64,000 nucleotides of DNA from Paraburkholderia panacisoli (GCF_008369935.1 NZ_VTUZ01000001.1:310001-374000), one strand, 5' to 3'. Shown: positions 44,524 through 55,122, numbered from the stretch's first letter. The notes: a model not told the origin generated them from the letters alone. A program made the numbers and translations.

Positions 44524-45675
44524 ATGACGAGCAGTTCCACCGTCAACCTTCTCGACCTCGACGCTCAAGGGCTTGTCGCCTACTGCGACAGCCTGGGCGA
44601 GAAGCCGTTTCGCGCCAAGCAATTGCAGCGTTGGATTCACCAGTACAACGCTGCCGACTTCGACGGTATGACCGATCTCGCGAAGTCCTTGCGCGAAAAG
44701 CTCAAGGGGCGCGCCGCGATCACGATGCCTGGCATCGTCAGCGACCATATTTCCACCGACGGCACACGCAAGTGGCTGATCGACGTCGGCAACGGCAATG
44801 CGGTTGAAACCGTGTACATCCCCGAAGAAACGCGCGGCACGCTGTGTGTGTCGTCGCAGGCGGGGTGTGCGGTCAACTGCCGTTTCTGTTCGACCGGCAA
44901 ACAGGGTTTCTCCCGCAATCTCACCACCGGCGAAATCATTGGCCAGTTGCGCATGGCCGAGTTCGCGCTGCGCGCGTCGCGTGGCGTGGCCGGCGGCCGT
45001 GCCACGGGGGGCGACGGCAAGGGCGAGCGGGTGGTCACGAACGTCGTGATGATGGGCATGGGCGAGCCGCTGCTCAACTACGACGCGGTGGTGCCGGCCA
45101 TGCGCCTGATGCTCGACGACAACGCGTACGGCCTGTCGCGCCGGCGCGTCACGTTGTCCACCTCGGGTGTCGTGCCGATGATGGACCGGCTTGGCGCCGA
45201 TCTGCCGGTGGCGCTCGCGGTCTCGTTGCATGCGCCTAGCGATCCGTTGCGCGACATGCTGGTGCCGCTGAACAAGAAGTATCCGTTGCGCGAGCTGATG
45301 GCGGCTTGCCAGCGTTATCTGAAAGTCGCGCCGCGCGATTTCATTACGTTCGAATATTGCATGCTCGACGGCGTGAACGACAGCGAAGCGCAAGCGCGCG
45401 AACTGCTCGCGGTCACGCGCGACGTGCCGTGCAAGTTCAATCTGATTCCGTTCAATCCGTTCCCGGAATCGGGTCTCGTGCGCTCGAAGCCGGAGCAGAT
45501 CAAGCGGTTTGCACAAGTGTTGATGGACGCGGGCGTCGTCACCACGGTGCGCAAAACACGCGGCGATGACATCGACGCTGCCTGCGGTCAGCTGGCCGGT
45601 GCGGTGCAGGACCGCACGCGCCTTGCTGAGCGCACCGGGAAGGCGGCCAAGGTTATCGAAGTTCGCGCCGTGTAG
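44524..45675 (+). CDS. rlmN: Dual-specificity 23S rRNA/tRNA methyltransferase RlmN
   Basis: The 383-residue radical-SAM enzyme methylates C2 of adenosine 2503 in 23S rRNA and adenosine 37 in some tRNAs. The [4Fe-4S] cysteines are 115, 119 and 122 ([16 protein letters not shown]). The C-terminal catalytic cysteine region is [13 protein letters not shown]. Because it needs a cluster it is a likely client of the Isc system in this window. I start at [20 protein letters not shown]; the ATG at 44491 would add 11 residues. Confidence 0.95.
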   Translation: MTSSSTVNLLDLDAQGLVAYCDSLGEKPFRAKQLQRWIHQYNAADFDGMTDLAKSLREKLKGRAAITMPGIVSDHISTDGTRKWLIDVGNGNAVETVYIPEETRGTLCVSSQAGCAVNCRFCSTGKQGFSRNLTTGEIIGQLRMAEFALRASRGVAGGRATGGDGKGERVVTNVVMMGMGEPLLNYDAVVPAMRLMLDDNAYGLSRRRVTLSTSGVVPMMDRLGADLPVALAVSLHAPSDPLRDMLVPLNKKYPLRELMAACQRYLKVAPRDFITFEYCMLDGVNDSEAQARELLAVTRDVPCKFNLIPFNPFPESGLVRSKPEQIKRFAQVLMDAGVVTTVRKTRGDDIDAACGQLAGAVQDRTRLAERTGKAAKVIEVRAV

Positions 45676-45891
45676 TCGAGCGGCATGGCAGGCGTCCGCG
45701 TTCGCTAAAAAGTTCGGCGAGCGCGCGAAAGTCTTTCATGACGCGGTCGATTGAAAAGAAAGTTTGCAGAAGCGATCGGAAGCGGCACATGAGGCCGCGC
45801 ATTTTGTTATAAACGGTCTGCGATTCGGGCGCGAGGTTTTAGCCCGTCCGGGTTGCACAAGTGAAAAAGAATCGACGCGAAAGGATTTGGG

Positions 45892-46998
45892 ATGAGTGAG
45901 CCGCAGCACCCGCAGCCGCACGACACAGACACAAACGAAAGCCATCCGGCGCCGGTCGCTCGGGTGGTGATGCAGCCTGTTGTCCAGCAGGGCCTGGATT
46001 CGTTGGCGGCGGTTGGCGCGCGCTTGACCCAATTGCGTGAATCGAAGGGGTGGTCGATCGAAGACGTGTCGGCCCGTCTGAAAGTATCCGTCGTCAAGCT
46101 GCGCGCGCTCGAAGCGGGCGACATCAGCCATTTGCCCGACACGACTTTCGCGCTCGGCGTGGTGCGCAGCTACGCGAAGATGCTCGACGCCGATCCCGCG
46201 CCGTTCACGCAGGCGTTGCGCCGCGAGAAGGGTGTGCCGGCGCCGGATCTGTCGATGCCGGCGTCGTCTGGCAAGGACTTGCCGCGCGGCCGCGTGTCGT
46301 TGACGCTCGGCGGCAGCGGGCAGAAGAGCCGCTCGTGGCTGTGGGGTATTGCGGCGGTTGTCGTCGCGGTGATCGCTCTCGCCATGTGGCATACCAATGG
46401 CGGCGATTCGACCGCGTGGCTTGCACGTCTGAAGGCGAGCGCGAACGGCGCCACAAGTGCCGCAAACGGCGCATCGGGTGCGGTCGCGCAGGGTCCGTCC
46501 GCGGCCGCGACGGCGCAAGAGGAAGCGTCGGCGCCGGAAGCGCCGGCAATAGCGGAAAACGCAGCGTCGGCTACGCCGATGCCCGCGCCGCTGGCTACCG
46601 GTACAGCGCCGTCGTCGGCACCCGCGGTCACGGCAATGGCGGCTGCGCCGAAGGCCGGCTCGCAGGCTCAGGCCGCTGCTGCGCCAGTCGCTAGCGCGCC
46701 GGCCGCTGTGGCGACGGTAGCATCGGCGGCAGCGGCAACGCCCGCCGCGGGTGAGGCGATCGTCGCACTCCGCGTGACGCAAGACAGCTGGTTCAGCGTG
46801 CGCGGCAAAGATGGCAAGGAGGTATTCTCCGGCCTCGTGCACGCAGGCGACACCAAGGAAGTGACAGGTGAGGCGCCCTTCAAGATTACGGTCGGCAACA
46901 AGGCCGGTCTCGAGTCGCTGACGCTCGACGGCCAGCCGGTCGATCCTGCGAAATATTCGGCAGCGAAGGGCAATGTGGCGCGCTTCGCGTTGCCTTGA
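45892..46998 (+). CDS. rodZ: RodZ-like cytoskeletal helix-turn-helix protein
   Basis: The 368-residue protein has a cytoplasmic helix-turn-helix (GARLTQLRESKGWSIEDVSA at about 42-61, then LKVSVVKLRALEAGD). One membrane helix spans about 150-167 (GIAAVVVAVIALAMW). A long Ala/Ser/Pro-rich periplasmic linker follows, then a C-terminal DUF4115 beta domain (IVALRVTQDSWFSVRGKDGK). RodZ links MreB to the cell-wall elongation machinery. The neighbours rlmN and ispG are the same as in E. coli. Confidence 0.88.
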   Translation: MSEPQHPQPHDTDTNESHPAPVARVVMQPVVQQGLDSLAAVGARLTQLRESKGWSIEDVSARLKVSVVKLRALEAGDISHLPDTTFALGVVRSYAKMLDADPAPFTQALRREKGVPAPDLSMPASSGKDLPRGRVSLTLGGSGQKSRSWLWGIAAVVVAVIALAMWHTNGGDSTAWLARLKASANGATSAANGASGAVAQGPSAAATAQEEASAPEAPAIAENAASATPMPAPLATGTAPSSAPAVTAMAAAPKAGSQAQAAAAPVASAPAAVATVASAAAATPAAGEAIVALRVTQDSWFSVRGKDGKEVFSGLVHAGDTKEVTGEAPFKITVGNKAGLESLTLDGQPVDPAKYSAAKGNVARFALP

Positions 46999-47010
46999 TA
47001 GATACGGTAT

Positions 47011-47042
47011 GCGCCGCGGCCAACCGGTCCGCGGCGCTTTTT
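47011..47042 (+). terminator. Intrinsic terminator between rodZ and ispG
   Basis: GCGCCGCGG (47011-47019) pairs with CCGCGGCGC (47029-47037), followed by TTTTT (47038-47042). It is 12 bases after the rodZ stop, so ispG is likely to have its own promoter or depend on read-through. Confidence 0.8.
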
Positions 47043-47050
47043 CAATTCAG

Positions 47051-47071
47051 GCGCGACGTTTTTTGTCGCGC
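47051..47071 (+). other. Second hairpin just before the ispG start
   Basis: GCGCGAC (47051-47057) pairs with GTCGCGC (47065-47071) around a T-rich loop. It ends 11 bases before the ispG start codon, so it occupies the place of the ribosome site and may affect translation. Confidence 0.5.
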
Positions 47072-47082
47072 GTGCGGCGTAA

Positions 47083-48399
47083 ATGGGTTTTTCGATGCAA
47101 TCCGAAGCTCAATCCCAATCCAGTAGCAAGATCGTTTCTACCGAGCCGGTGTTCGGCGGGCAGGCTGCGCGGCGCAGGTCGCACGCGGTCGATGTCCGTT
47201 GGGGCGGCCAGTTCGTCACCATCGGCGGCGACGCGCCAGTGCGCGTGCAGTCGATGACCAACACGGACACGGCGGACGCAATCGGCACCGCGATCCAGAT
47301 CAAGGACCTGGCGCAAGCCGGTTCGGAACTGGTGCGCATCACGGTCAACACGCCGGAAGCAGCCGCGGCCGTGCCGGCCGTGCGCGAGCAGCTTGACCGC
47401 ATGGGCGTGTCGGTGCCGCTGGTCGGCGATTTCCACTACAACGGCCATTTGCTGCTACGCGATTACCCCGCGTGCGCCGAGGCGCTGTCCAAGTACCGGA
47501 TCAATCCGGGCAACGTCGGCCACGGCGCGAAACGCGACACGCAGTTCGCGCAGATGATCGAAGCCGCAGTGAAGTACGACAAGCCGGTACGTATCGGCGT
47601 CAACTGGGGCAGTCTCGATCAGGACCTGCTCGCGAAGATGATGGACGAGAACGCCGCGCGCTCCACGCCGTGGGAAGCGCAAAGCGTGATGTACGAGGCG
47701 CTGATCCAGTCGGCGATCGGTTCGGCGGAACGGGCGGTCGAACTCGGCCTCGCGCGCAACAAGATCATTCTGTCGTGCAAGGTCAGCGGCGTGCAGGATC
47801 TGATCGCCGTGTACCGCGAACTCGCGCGCCGTTGCGAATTCGCGCTGCATCTCGGTTTGACCGAGGCGGGCATGGGCTCGAAAGGCATCGTCGCGTCGAC
47901 CGCGGCGTTGTCGGTCCTGCTGCAGGAGGGCATCGGCGACACGATCCGCATCTCGCTCACGCCGGAGCCGGGCGCGCCGCGCACCGGCGAGGTGATCGTC
48001 GGCCAGGAAATCCTGCAGACCATGGGTCTGCGCTCGTTCACGCCGATGGTGATCGCATGCCCGGGTTGCGGCCGCACCACCAGCACGCTGTTCCAGGAAC
48101 TGGCGTCGCAAATCCAGACCTATCTGCGCACGCAGATGCCGGTGTGGCGCGACCAGTATCCCGGCGTCGAGAAGATGCACGTCGCGGTGATGGGCTGCAT
48201 CGTCAACGGCCCGGGCGAGTCGAAGCAGGCCAACATCGGTATCAGCTTGCCGGGCTCGGGCGAGAACCCCGCCGCGCCGGTGTTCATCGACGGCGAGAAG
48301 GTCAAGACGCTGCGCGGCGAGAATATCGCGCAAGAATTCCAGCAAATCGTGAGTGACTACGTCGAGCGCCGCTATGGCCGCGCTGAAGCACTCAACTAA
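47083..48399 (+). CDS. ispG: 4-hydroxy-3-methylbut-2-enyl-diphosphate synthase (flavodoxin/ferredoxin)
   Basis: The 438-residue [4Fe-4S] enzyme carries out the penultimate step of the MEP isoprenoid pathway. Cluster ligands lie in [16 protein letters not shown] and [14 protein letters not shown]. The N-terminal TIM-barrel has [23 protein letters not shown] codons at 47083 and 47095 are both possible starts; no clear ribosome site distinguishes them. It is 85 bases after rodZ and 21 bases before hisS. Confidence 0.95.
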   Translation: MGFSMQSEAQSQSSSKIVSTEPVFGGQAARRRSHAVDVRWGGQFVTIGGDAPVRVQSMTNTDTADAIGTAIQIKDLAQAGSELVRITVNTPEAAAAVPAVREQLDRMGVSVPLVGDFHYNGHLLLRDYPACAEALSKYRINPGNVGHGAKRDTQFAQMIEAAVKYDKPVRIGVNWGSLDQDLLAKMMDENAARSTPWEAQSVMYEALIQSAIGSAERAVELGLARNKIILSCKVSGVQDLIAVYRELARRCEFALHLGLTEAGMGSKGIVASTAALSVLLQEGIGDTIRISLTPEPGAPRTGEVIVGQEILQTMGLRSFTPMVIACPGCGRTTSTLFQELASQIQTYLRTQMPVWRDQYPGVEKMHVAVMGCIVNGPGESKQANIGISLPGSGENPAAPVFIDGEKVKTLRGENIAQEFQQIVSDYVERRYGRAEALN

Positions 48400-48419
48400 A
48401 CATCGGCTATCGAAGACAG

Positions 48420-49760
48420 ATGACTGAACAGAAGAAAAAGCTCGAAAAGCTCTCCGGCGTGAAGGGCATGAACGACATCCTTCCGCAGGAAGCCGGGCTC
48501 TGGGAATTTTTCGAATCCACCGTCAAGTCGATGCTGCGTTCGTACGGATACCAGAATATCCGTACGCCGATCATCGAGCATACGCAGCTGTTCAAACGCG
48601 GCATCGGTGAAGTGACCGACATCGTCGAGAAAGAGATGTACAGCTTCACCGACGCGCTGAACGGTGAAAACCTCACCATGCGCCCCGAAAACACGGCGGC
48701 GGTGGTGCGTGCGGTGATCGAGCACAACATGCTGTACGACGGTCCGAAGCGCCTGTGGTACATCGGGCCGATGTTCCGCCACGAGCGTCCGCAGCGCGGC
48801 CGTTATCGCCAGTTCCATCAGGTCGGCGTGGAAGCGCTGGGCTTCACGGGCCCGGACGCCGACGCTGAAATCATCATGATGTGCCAGCGGCTCTGGGACG
48901 ATCTCGGCCTGACCGGGATCAAGCTCGAGATCAATTCGCTGGGCCTCGCCGAAGAGCGCGCGGCGCATCGCGTCGAGCTGATCGCGTACCTGGAAAAGCA
49001 CATGGACGTGCTCGACGAAGACGCGAAGCGCCGTCTGTACACGAACCCGCTGCGCGTGCTGGATACGAAGAATCCGGCGCTGCAGCAAGTCGCGCAGAAC
49101 GCACCGAAGCTGATCGATTTTCTCGGCGATGCATCGCGCGCGCACTTCGAAGGGTTGCAGCGCATTCTGAAAGCGAACAACATCCCGTTCACGATCAACC
49201 CGCGTCTCGTGCGCGGTCTCGATTACTACAACCTGACCGTGTTCGAGTGGGTGACCGACAAGCTCGGCGCGCAGGGCACCGTCGCGGCGGGCGGCCGTTA
49301 CGATCCGCTGATCGAGCAGCTCGGCGGCAAGGCGACGGCAGCGTGTGGCTGGGCAATGGGCGTCGAACGGATTCTCGAATTGCTGAAGGAAGAGGGGCTC
49401 GTGCCTGAAGCCGAAGGCTGCGACGTGTACGTGGTCCATCAGGGCGATGCGGCGCGCGAGCAGGCCTTCATCATCGCGGAACGTCTGCGCGATACGGGCC
49501 TCGACGTGATCCTGCATTGCAGCGCCGACGGTCAGGCGGCCAGCTTCAAATCGCAAATGAAGCGTGCCGACGCGAGCGGCGCAGCATTCGCGGTGGTGCT
49601 CGGCGAAGATGAGATCGCCAACGGCACGGTCGGCGTGAAGCCGCTGCGCGATACAAATGCTAACGGCGGTAAAAGCGAGCAACATAACGTGCCCGCTGAA
49701 GACTTGACCGAATTTCTAATCAATGCGATGGTTGCAACCGCCGAAGACGGCGACGACTGA
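48420..49760 (+). CDS. hisS: Histidine--tRNA ligase
   Basis: The 446-residue class II enzyme has [20 protein letters not shown] at the start. Motif 2 is [20 protein letters not shown], the histidine-binding motif is [15 protein letters not shown] and motif 3 is [15 protein letters not shown]-terminal anticodon-binding domain begins near residue 340 ([20 protein letters not shown]). A paralogous non-catalytic HisZ is encoded 8 kb downstream. Confidence 0.97.
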   Translation: MTEQKKKLEKLSGVKGMNDILPQEAGLWEFFESTVKSMLRSYGYQNIRTPIIEHTQLFKRGIGEVTDIVEKEMYSFTDALNGENLTMRPENTAAVVRAVIEHNMLYDGPKRLWYIGPMFRHERPQRGRYRQFHQVGVEALGFTGPDADAEIIMMCQRLWDDLGLTGIKLEINSLGLAEERAAHRVELIAYLEKHMDVLDEDAKRRLYTNPLRVLDTKNPALQQVAQNAPKLIDFLGDASRAHFEGLQRILKANNIPFTINPRLVRGLDYYNLTVFEWVTDKLGAQGTVAAGGRYDPLIEQLGGKATAACGWAMGVERILELLKEEGLVPEAEGCDVYVVHQGDAAREQAFIIAERLRDTGLDVILHCSADGQAASFKSQMKRADASGAAFAVVLGEDEIANGTVGVKPLRDTNANGGKSEQHNVPAEDLTEFLINAMVATAEDGDD

Positions 49761-49826
49761 TCGCGACGTCGTCGAGCCGGTTGGCTCGACACGCACAGGT
49801 ATCAAGAAAGAGGAAATCGCCGGGCA

Positions 49827-50456
49827 ATGAGTTACCACGACGAACAAGAATCGATTGAAAGTCTGAAGGCATGGTGGACGCAGTGGGGTAATGCAACCAC
49901 GTGGATCGTGCTGGTGGCATTGGTTGCAGCAGCCGGCTGGAACGGCTGGAATTTCTGGCAGCGGCGCCAGGCGGCGGAAGCCGCTGTGCTGTACGACCAG
50001 GTGCAGCAAGCGGTGGCATCGGGCGACAAGGCCAGGATCACGCGCGCCGCCACCGACATGGAAGACAAGTTCAGCCGCACCCCGTACGCGCAGATGAGCG
50101 CGCTGGGCGCCGCCAAGGCGCTCTATGCCGCGGGCGACGAAGCTGCCGCGAAGGCCCAGTTGCAATGGACCATCGATCACGCGAAGGACGACGAGTTCAA
50201 GCAGATCGCCACGCTGCGCATGGCTTCGCTGCTGCTCGACGACAAGGCTTACGACCAGGGTCTCGCCTTGCTCGCCGAGCCGCAATCCGACGCGTTCAAG
50301 GGCATCGTGGCGGACCGCCGCGGCGACCTGCTCGCCGCGCAGGGCAAGCGCGACGATGCACGCACGGCCTACAAGCTCGCGCTCGACTCGCTGTCGAAAA
50401 ATGACAGCTCGGCACGCCAGTTGATTCAGTTCAAGCTGGACGCGCTGGGTGGCTGA
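49827..50456 (+). CDS. yfgM: YfgM-like tetratricopeptide membrane protein
   Basis: The 209-residue protein has a short acidic cytoplasmic start (MSYHDEQESIESLKAWWTQW), one membrane helix at about 24-42 (ATTWIVLVALVAAAGWNGWN) and a periplasmic TPR-like domain (AQMSALGAAKALYAAGDEAA). In E. coli YfgM is an ancillary SecYEG subunit that hands secreted proteins to periplasmic chaperones. Its place between hisS and bamB is conserved. Confidence 0.9.
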   Translation: MSYHDEQESIESLKAWWTQWGNATTWIVLVALVAAAGWNGWNFWQRRQAAEAAVLYDQVQQAVASGDKARITRAATDMEDKFSRTPYAQMSALGAAKALYAAGDEAAAKAQLQWTIDHAKDDEFKQIATLRMASLLLDDKAYDQGLALLAEPQSDAFKGIVADRRGDLLAAQGKRDDARTAYKLALDSLSKNDSSARQLIQFKLDALGG

Positions 50457-50531
50457 TCGCCGCGTGCCGCGCGCCGCATGCAACGACCAACCGGTTTCCT
50501 TTAATTAATTTCCTGAATGCTTCGTCCACCG

Positions 50532-51677
50532 ATGAATCTGCTGAAACGTTACGCCGTGCCCGTTATCTGTGCGATGACCGTCCTCACCATGGCGGCTTGC
50601 TCATCCACGAAAGACGAGCGCCGTGTGCCGACGCCGCTCACCGAGTTCAAACCCGTGCTCGACGTGCAGCAGGTCTGGACGGCGAGCGTGGGCAAGGCGG
50701 GGCGCTACCTGTTCTCGCCGGTCGCGGTGGGCAATGCGGTGTTCGCGGCTGGCGCGAACGGCTCGGTTGCGAAGATCGACGCGCAAACCGGTCAGGACAT
50801 CTGGCGCGTCAAGCTGCGCGACGACCTGTCGGCGGGTGTCGGCAGCGACGGCACGCTGACGGCGGTCGGCGGGCTGAAGGGCGATGTCTATGTGCTCGGC
50901 GCGGATGGCAAGCAGTTGTGGACCGCCAAGGCGCCGGGCGAAATCATTTCGCCGCCGCTGGTCGGCAACGGCCTCGTGGTGGTGCGTACCGTCGACGGTC
51001 AGCTGGTCGCGTTCAACGCACAAACCGGCGAGCAGAAGTGGAACTACCGCAACCGCGCGGTGCCGCTCAATCTGCGCGTGTCGTCGGGCATGACGTTCGC
51101 CGGCGACGCTGCCGTGCTGGCCGGTTTCCCGGGCGGCTCGTTCGCCGCGATCAACCTGCAAACGGGCGACGCCTACTGGCAGACGCCGGTGTCGTATCCG
51201 AAGGGTGTGACGGAAGTGGAGCGCATCAACGACGTGACCGGTCCGCCCACGCTGGTCGGCTCGCAAACCTGCGCGGTGACGTTCCAGGGCCAGATTGGCT
51301 GTTTCGACGCGAACTCGGGCCGTGCGCTGTGGCAAACCGCGTTCTCGAGCACGAGCGGTCTAGCGCAGGATGACCGCACCGTGGTGGCGGCGGACGATTG
51401 GTCGGTCGTGTCGGCGTTCGATGTGAACACCGGTTCGCGGCTGTGGAAAAACGACCAGCTGAAGAGCCGCGACCTCGGCGTGCCGTTCCTGCTCGGCCGT
51501 GCGGCCGTGCTCGGCGACTATCAGGGTTTCGTGCACTTCCTGTCGGCTTCCGACGGTTCGCTGGTCGCCCGTGTGAAGACCGACGGCAGCGCGATTGTCG
51601 CGGCGCCCGTGCTGGCCGGCGAAACGCTGGTGGTGCAAACGCGCGACGGCGGCCTGTACGGCTATCGCCCGCGCTGA
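50532..51677 (+). CDS. bamB: Outer-membrane protein assembly factor BamB
   Basis: The 381-residue lipoprotein has the signal MNLLKRYAVPVICAMTVLTM and lipobox TMAAC. An eight-bladed beta-propeller with PQQ-like repeats follows (VAKIDAQTGQDIWRVKLRDD, VAFNAQTGEQKWNYRNRAVP, VSAFDVNTGSRLWKNDQLKS). BamB joins BamA in folding outer-membrane proteins. I prefer the ATG at 50532, which gives a canonical signal peptide; 50517 would add five residues. Confidence 0.95.
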   Translation: MNLLKRYAVPVICAMTVLTMAACSSTKDERRVPTPLTEFKPVLDVQQVWTASVGKAGRYLFSPVAVGNAVFAAGANGSVAKIDAQTGQDIWRVKLRDDLSAGVGSDGTLTAVGGLKGDVYVLGADGKQLWTAKAPGEIISPPLVGNGLVVVRTVDGQLVAFNAQTGEQKWNYRNRAVPLNLRVSSGMTFAGDAAVLAGFPGGSFAAINLQTGDAYWQTPVSYPKGVTEVERINDVTGPPTLVGSQTCAVTFQGQIGCFDANSGRALWQTAFSSTSGLAQDDRTVVAADDWSVVSAFDVNTGSRLWKNDQLKSRDLGVPFLLGRAAVLGDYQGFVHFLSASDGSLVARVKTDGSAIVAAPVLAGETLVVQTRDGGLYGYRPR

Positions 51678-51702
51678 TCGCGCCCGCTGAGCTTCGTCAA
51701 GT

Positions 51703-51735
51703 GCGCGGCCGGCATCGCCGGCCGCGCGCGTTTTT
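51703..51735 (+). terminator. Intrinsic terminator after bamB
   Basis: GCGCGGCCGGC (51703-51713) pairs perfectly with GCCGGCCGCGC (51717-51727), with TTTTT at 51731-51735. It ends the block begun at ispG or earlier. Confidence 0.85.
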
Positions 51736-52111
51736 GTTGAACTTGTTTTGAATGTTTGTCGTATCGCAGGACAGTAGAAGCATTGCGCCGGACTGGCTGG
51801 TCCGGCAGTCGGATCAGAAACGGCCCACGTGGCCATCGGTGGCTGCTTGCGGCGCCACCTTCGGCGGCATCGCAGACCATCGCCCTCGAACGGGCGTGTG
51901 AGCCGTCGAGCAAGAAAGACTGAATCTGGCGGCCCGTTGGCGCCGCCCCATTCAGCCAACTCCCCGTCCGCCCGGATGCGCATATCGACAGCACAGCCGG
52001 GGCCGGCCGAATTCGTGATAATTTTCGTCAAACGCTGCCGTGTAGCGGCCGCATGGCGTCGCTACGCGGGCGGTCGATTTCGATCCCGCGTTTCACCGTG
52101 AACAACATCTG
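51736..52111 (+). other. Hairpin-rich gene-free stretch ahead of der
   Basis: No credible coding frame is seen in these 376 bases. Three hairpins stand out. GCCGGAC/GTCCGGC pairs 51787-51793 with 51800-51806. GGTGGC with GCCACC lies around 51838-51860. A twelve-pair hairpin is formed by CTGAAT..GGCGGC (51920-51933) with GCCGCC..ATTCAG (51942-51955). The stretch between the bamB terminator and der could be a structured leader or a small RNA gene. I recognise no known RNA family. Confidence 0.4.
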
Positions 52112-53449
52112 ATGAAACCCGTTATTGCCCTCGTCGGGCGCCCCAATGTGGGGAAATCCACGCTGTTCAACCGTCTCACGCGCTCGCGTGATGCGCTGGT
52201 TGCCGACCTGCCCGGTCTCACGCGCGACCGCCACTATGGCGAAGGCCGCACCGGCGAGCGGCCGTATCTGGTCGTCGATACCGGCGGTTTCGAGCCGGTC
52301 GCGAAAGACGGCATCCTGCACGAGATGGCGCGTCAAACCCGCCAGGCGGTCGAGGAGTCGGACATCGTCGTGTTCATCGTCGACGGCCGCAATGGTCTTG
52401 CGCCACAGGACAAGTCGATCGCCGACTATCTGCGCAAGGTCGGCCGGCCGATCTTCCTCGTCGTCAACAAGGCGGAGGGGATGAAGTACACCACCGTCGC
52501 CGCCGATTTCTACGAGCTGGGTCTCGGCGATCCGCGCGCGATTTCGGCCGCGCACGGCGACGGCGTCACCGAAATGATCAACGAGGCGCTCGAAGTCGCG
52601 TATGCCGGCCAGCCGGAAGAAAGCGACGAAGAGAAGGCAACGCGCGGCGTGAAGATCGCGATCGTCGGCCGCCCGAACGTCGGCAAGTCGACGCTGATCA
52701 ATGCCCTGGTCGGCGAAGAGCGCGTGATCGCGTTCGATATGCCGGGCACCACGCGCGATTCGATCTACGTCGACTTCGAGCGTCAGGGCAAGCCGTACAC
52801 GCTGATCGACACGGCCGGTCTGCGCCGCCGCGGCAAAGTATTCGAAGCGATCGAGAAATTCTCGGTGGTGAAGACGCTGCAATCCATCTCGGATGCGAAC
52901 GTCGTGATCCTGCTGCTCGACGCGCGCCAGGACATCTCCGAACAGGACGCGCATATCGCGGGCTTCGTCGTGGAGCAGGGGCGCGCGCTGGTGGTGGGCG
53001 TGAACAAATGGGATGGTCTCGATCCGCATGTGCGCGAGCGCACCAAAGCCGACCTCGAGCGCAAACTAAAATTTCTCGACTTCGCCAAATTCCATTTCAT
53101 TTCCGCCGCGGAAAAAACTGGAATTGGTCCGCTGATGCGTTCGGTTGACGACGCCTACACCGCTGCAATGGCGAAGCTGCCGACGCCGAAGCTCACGCGC
53201 GCGCTGATCGATGCAGTTGAATTCCAGCAGCCGCGCCGACGCGGTCCGGTGCGTCCGAAGTTGCGTTACGCGCACCAGGGTGGACAGAATCCGCCGATTA
53301 TCGTGATTCACGGCAACGCACTCGATGCAATCACCGAAACCTATAAGCGCTACCTCGAAAACCGCTTCCGGGAAACTTTCAAGCTGACGGGGACTCCATT
53401 GCGAATAGAGTTCCGATCGTCGACGAACCCTTACGCGGACAAAGGCTGA
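52112..53449 (+). CDS. der: Ribosome-associated GTPase Der (EngA)
   Basis: The 445-residue protein has two GTPase domains in tandem, with P-loops [12 protein letters not shown] (about residue 8) and [12 protein letters not shown] (about 189). The matching DTGGFEP and [11 protein letters not shown] switch motifs and a C-terminal KH-like domain ([20 protein letters not shown]) are present. It assists 50S subunit assembly. The start is immediately after a gene-free leader; upstream bamB is terminated. Confidence 0.96.
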   Translation: MKPVIALVGRPNVGKSTLFNRLTRSRDALVADLPGLTRDRHYGEGRTGERPYLVVDTGGFEPVAKDGILHEMARQTRQAVEESDIVVFIVDGRNGLAPQDKSIADYLRKVGRPIFLVVNKAEGMKYTTVAADFYELGLGDPRAISAAHGDGVTEMINEALEVAYAGQPEESDEEKATRGVKIAIVGRPNVGKSTLINALVGEERVIAFDMPGTTRDSIYVDFERQGKPYTLIDTAGLRRRGKVFEAIEKFSVVKTLQSISDANVVILLLDARQDISEQDAHIAGFVVEQGRALVVGVNKWDGLDPHVRERTKADLERKLKFLDFAKFHFISAAEKTGIGPLMRSVDDAYTAAMAKLPTPKLTRALIDAVEFQQPRRRGPVRPKLRYAHQGGQNPPIIVIHGNALDAITETYKRYLENRFRETFKLTGTPLRIEFRSSTNPYADKG

Positions 53450-53512
53450 AACCCGCGTGTGTGCTGGGTTTGGGCGTACGGCCCGGGCCCTCGCGCAAAA
53501 ACGAAAATCGGC

Positions 53513-53518
53513 TATAGT
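53513..53518 (+). promoter_or_regulatory. Candidate -10 element of hfq
   Basis: TATAGT followed by GTAGCGG lies 73 bases before hfq. A weak -35 only (around 53490). Confidence 0.35.
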
Positions 53519-53591
53519 GTAGCGGTTGACGGCGGATCTCTTTTTCTTCGTCGTCAATTCAGTCAACCTGCAAAAAAATACGGAGTTTGCT

Positions 53592-53828
53592 ATGAGCAAC
53601 AAAGGGCAATTGTTACAAGACCCGTTTTTGAACGCACTGCGTAAAGAGCATGTGCCGGTGTCGATCTACCTGGTCAACGGCATCAAGCTTCAAGGGAACA
53701 TCGAATCGTTCGACCAGTACGTCGTGTTGCTCAGGAATACGGTCACCCAGATGGTCTACAAGCACGCAATCTCGACTGTCGTGCCAGCCCGTCCGGTGAA
53801 TTTCCACCCGGATTCCGAACAGTCCTAA
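53592..53828 (+). CDS. hfq: RNA chaperone Hfq
   Basis: The 78-residue Sm-like protein ([20 protein letters not shown], then the Sm2 motif [16 protein letters not shown]) helps small RNAs pair with target mRNAs. The start at 53592 gives the canonical N-terminus; longer in-frame starts upstream are not family-like. The C-terminal tail is short. It heads hfq-hflX-hflK-hflC as in many proteobacteria; miaA is not present upstream, der is. Confidence 0.97.
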   Translation: MSNKGQLLQDPFLNALRKEHVPVSIYLVNGIKLQGNIESFDQYVVLLRNTVTQMVYKHAISTVVPARPVNFHPDSEQS

Positions 53829-53900
53829 CCCCCGTCGCGGCCGGCGTAGCGTCGCCCGTTGGCGATCACTCCCGGCCGCCTCATTTTGATACCCTCCAAT

Positions 53901-55073
53901 TTGATCAATGCAGCGCTTGTCGGCATCGACTTCGGTAAGATCGATTTCGAAGCCAGTCTCGAAGAACTCAGCCTGCTCGCGCAAAGCGCGGGCGCGAATC
54001 CCTTAGTCACCCTCACCGGGCGCCGGTCCAGCCCCGACGCGAAGATGTTCGTCGGCAGCGGCAAGGCCGAAGAATTGCGTCTTGCGTGTGAGGCGAACGA
54101 CATCGAACTCGTCATTTTCAATCACGCTCTGGCACCCGCGCAGCAGCGCAATCTGGAGCAAGCGCTTAATCGGCGCGTGGTCGATCGCACCAGTCTCATT
54201 CTCGATATTTTTGCGCAACGCGCCCGCAGCCATGAAGGCAAGCTGCAGGTGGAGCTCGCGCAATTGCAGTATCTGTCGACCCGGCTGATTCGCGCGTGGA
54301 CCCACCTCGAGCGCCAGAAAGGCGGTATCGGCTTGCGCGGGCCCGGCGAAACGCAGCTCGAAACCGACCGGCGTTTGATCGGCGAGCGCATCAAGGCGCT
54401 CAAGACGCGACTCGAAAAATTGCGCCGCCAGCATGGCACGCAGCGCCGGGCGCGCAGCCGCAACCAGACGATGTCGGTGTCGCTGGTCGGCTATACGAAC
54501 GCGGGCAAGTCCACGCTGTTCAATGCGCTCACCAAAGCCCAGGCGTATGCCGCCGATCAACTGTTCGCGACGCTCGACACTACCTCGCGGCGCGTCTATC
54601 TCGGTGACGAAGCGGGGCAGGTGGTCGTGTCCGACACGGTCGGCTTCATCCGCGAGTTGCCTCACCAGCTGGTGGCCGCGTTTCGCGCCACGCTCGAGGA
54701 AACCATTCACGCCGATCTGCTGTTGCATGTGGTCGATGCTTCGAGCGCGGTGCGCCTCGATCAGATCGATCAGGTGAACGAGGTATTGCACGCGATCGGC
54801 GCGGACACCATCCGCCAGGTGCTGGTGTTCAACAAGATCGACGCGGTGCCGGAGTTGGCGGCCCGTGGCGACGCGGTCGAGCGGGACGAATATGGTAATA
54901 TTTCGCGCGTCTTTTTGAGCGCGCGCACTGGTCAAGGGCTGGATGCGTTGCGCGCTGCCATCGCTGAAATCGCTACGGCCGAACCGCTTGCCGACACGTT
55001 CATCGATCAGTCGGAAGAAGGCCGGCCCGCAGCACCGCGCGACGACCGCAAGGTTCCAGAACTCGGGCACTGA
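53901..55073 (+). CDS. hflX: Ribosome-dissociating GTPase HflX
   Basis: The 390-residue GTPase has the N-terminal HflX domain (KMFVGSGKAEELRLACEAND and GIGLRGPGETQLETDRRLIG) and a G domain with P-loop VGYTNAGKST, DTVGFIRELPHQLV and NKID. It rescues stalled or heat-damaged ribosomes. I take the TTG at 53901 (MINAALVGIDFGKIDFEASL) as start from remembered homologues; a TTG at 53859 would add 14 residues. Neither has a strong ribosome site. It is 72 bases after hfq. Confidence 0.9.
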   Translation: MINAALVGIDFGKIDFEASLEELSLLAQSAGANPLVTLTGRRSSPDAKMFVGSGKAEELRLACEANDIELVIFNHALAPAQQRNLEQALNRRVVDRTSLILDIFAQRARSHEGKLQVELAQLQYLSTRLIRAWTHLERQKGGIGLRGPGETQLETDRRLIGERIKALKTRLEKLRRQHGTQRRARSRNQTMSVSLVGYTNAGKSTLFNALTKAQAYAADQLFATLDTTSRRVYLGDEAGQVVVSDTVGFIRELPHQLVAAFRATLEETIHADLLLHVVDASSAVRLDQIDQVNEVLHAIGADTIRQVLVFNKIDAVPELAARGDAVERDEYGNISRVFLSARTGQGLDALRAAIAEIATAEPLADTFIDQSEEGRPAAPRDDRKVPELGH

Positions 55074-55122
55074 CCCGTTCCAATTGCACTGACCCGCTGT
55101 CTACTCTGGTGAACGAACACAG

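Noticed and set aside
51829..52101. 90-residue open frame before der
   Set aside because: Arg/Pro/Ser-rich with no start signal or motif; overlaps strong RNA hairpins.
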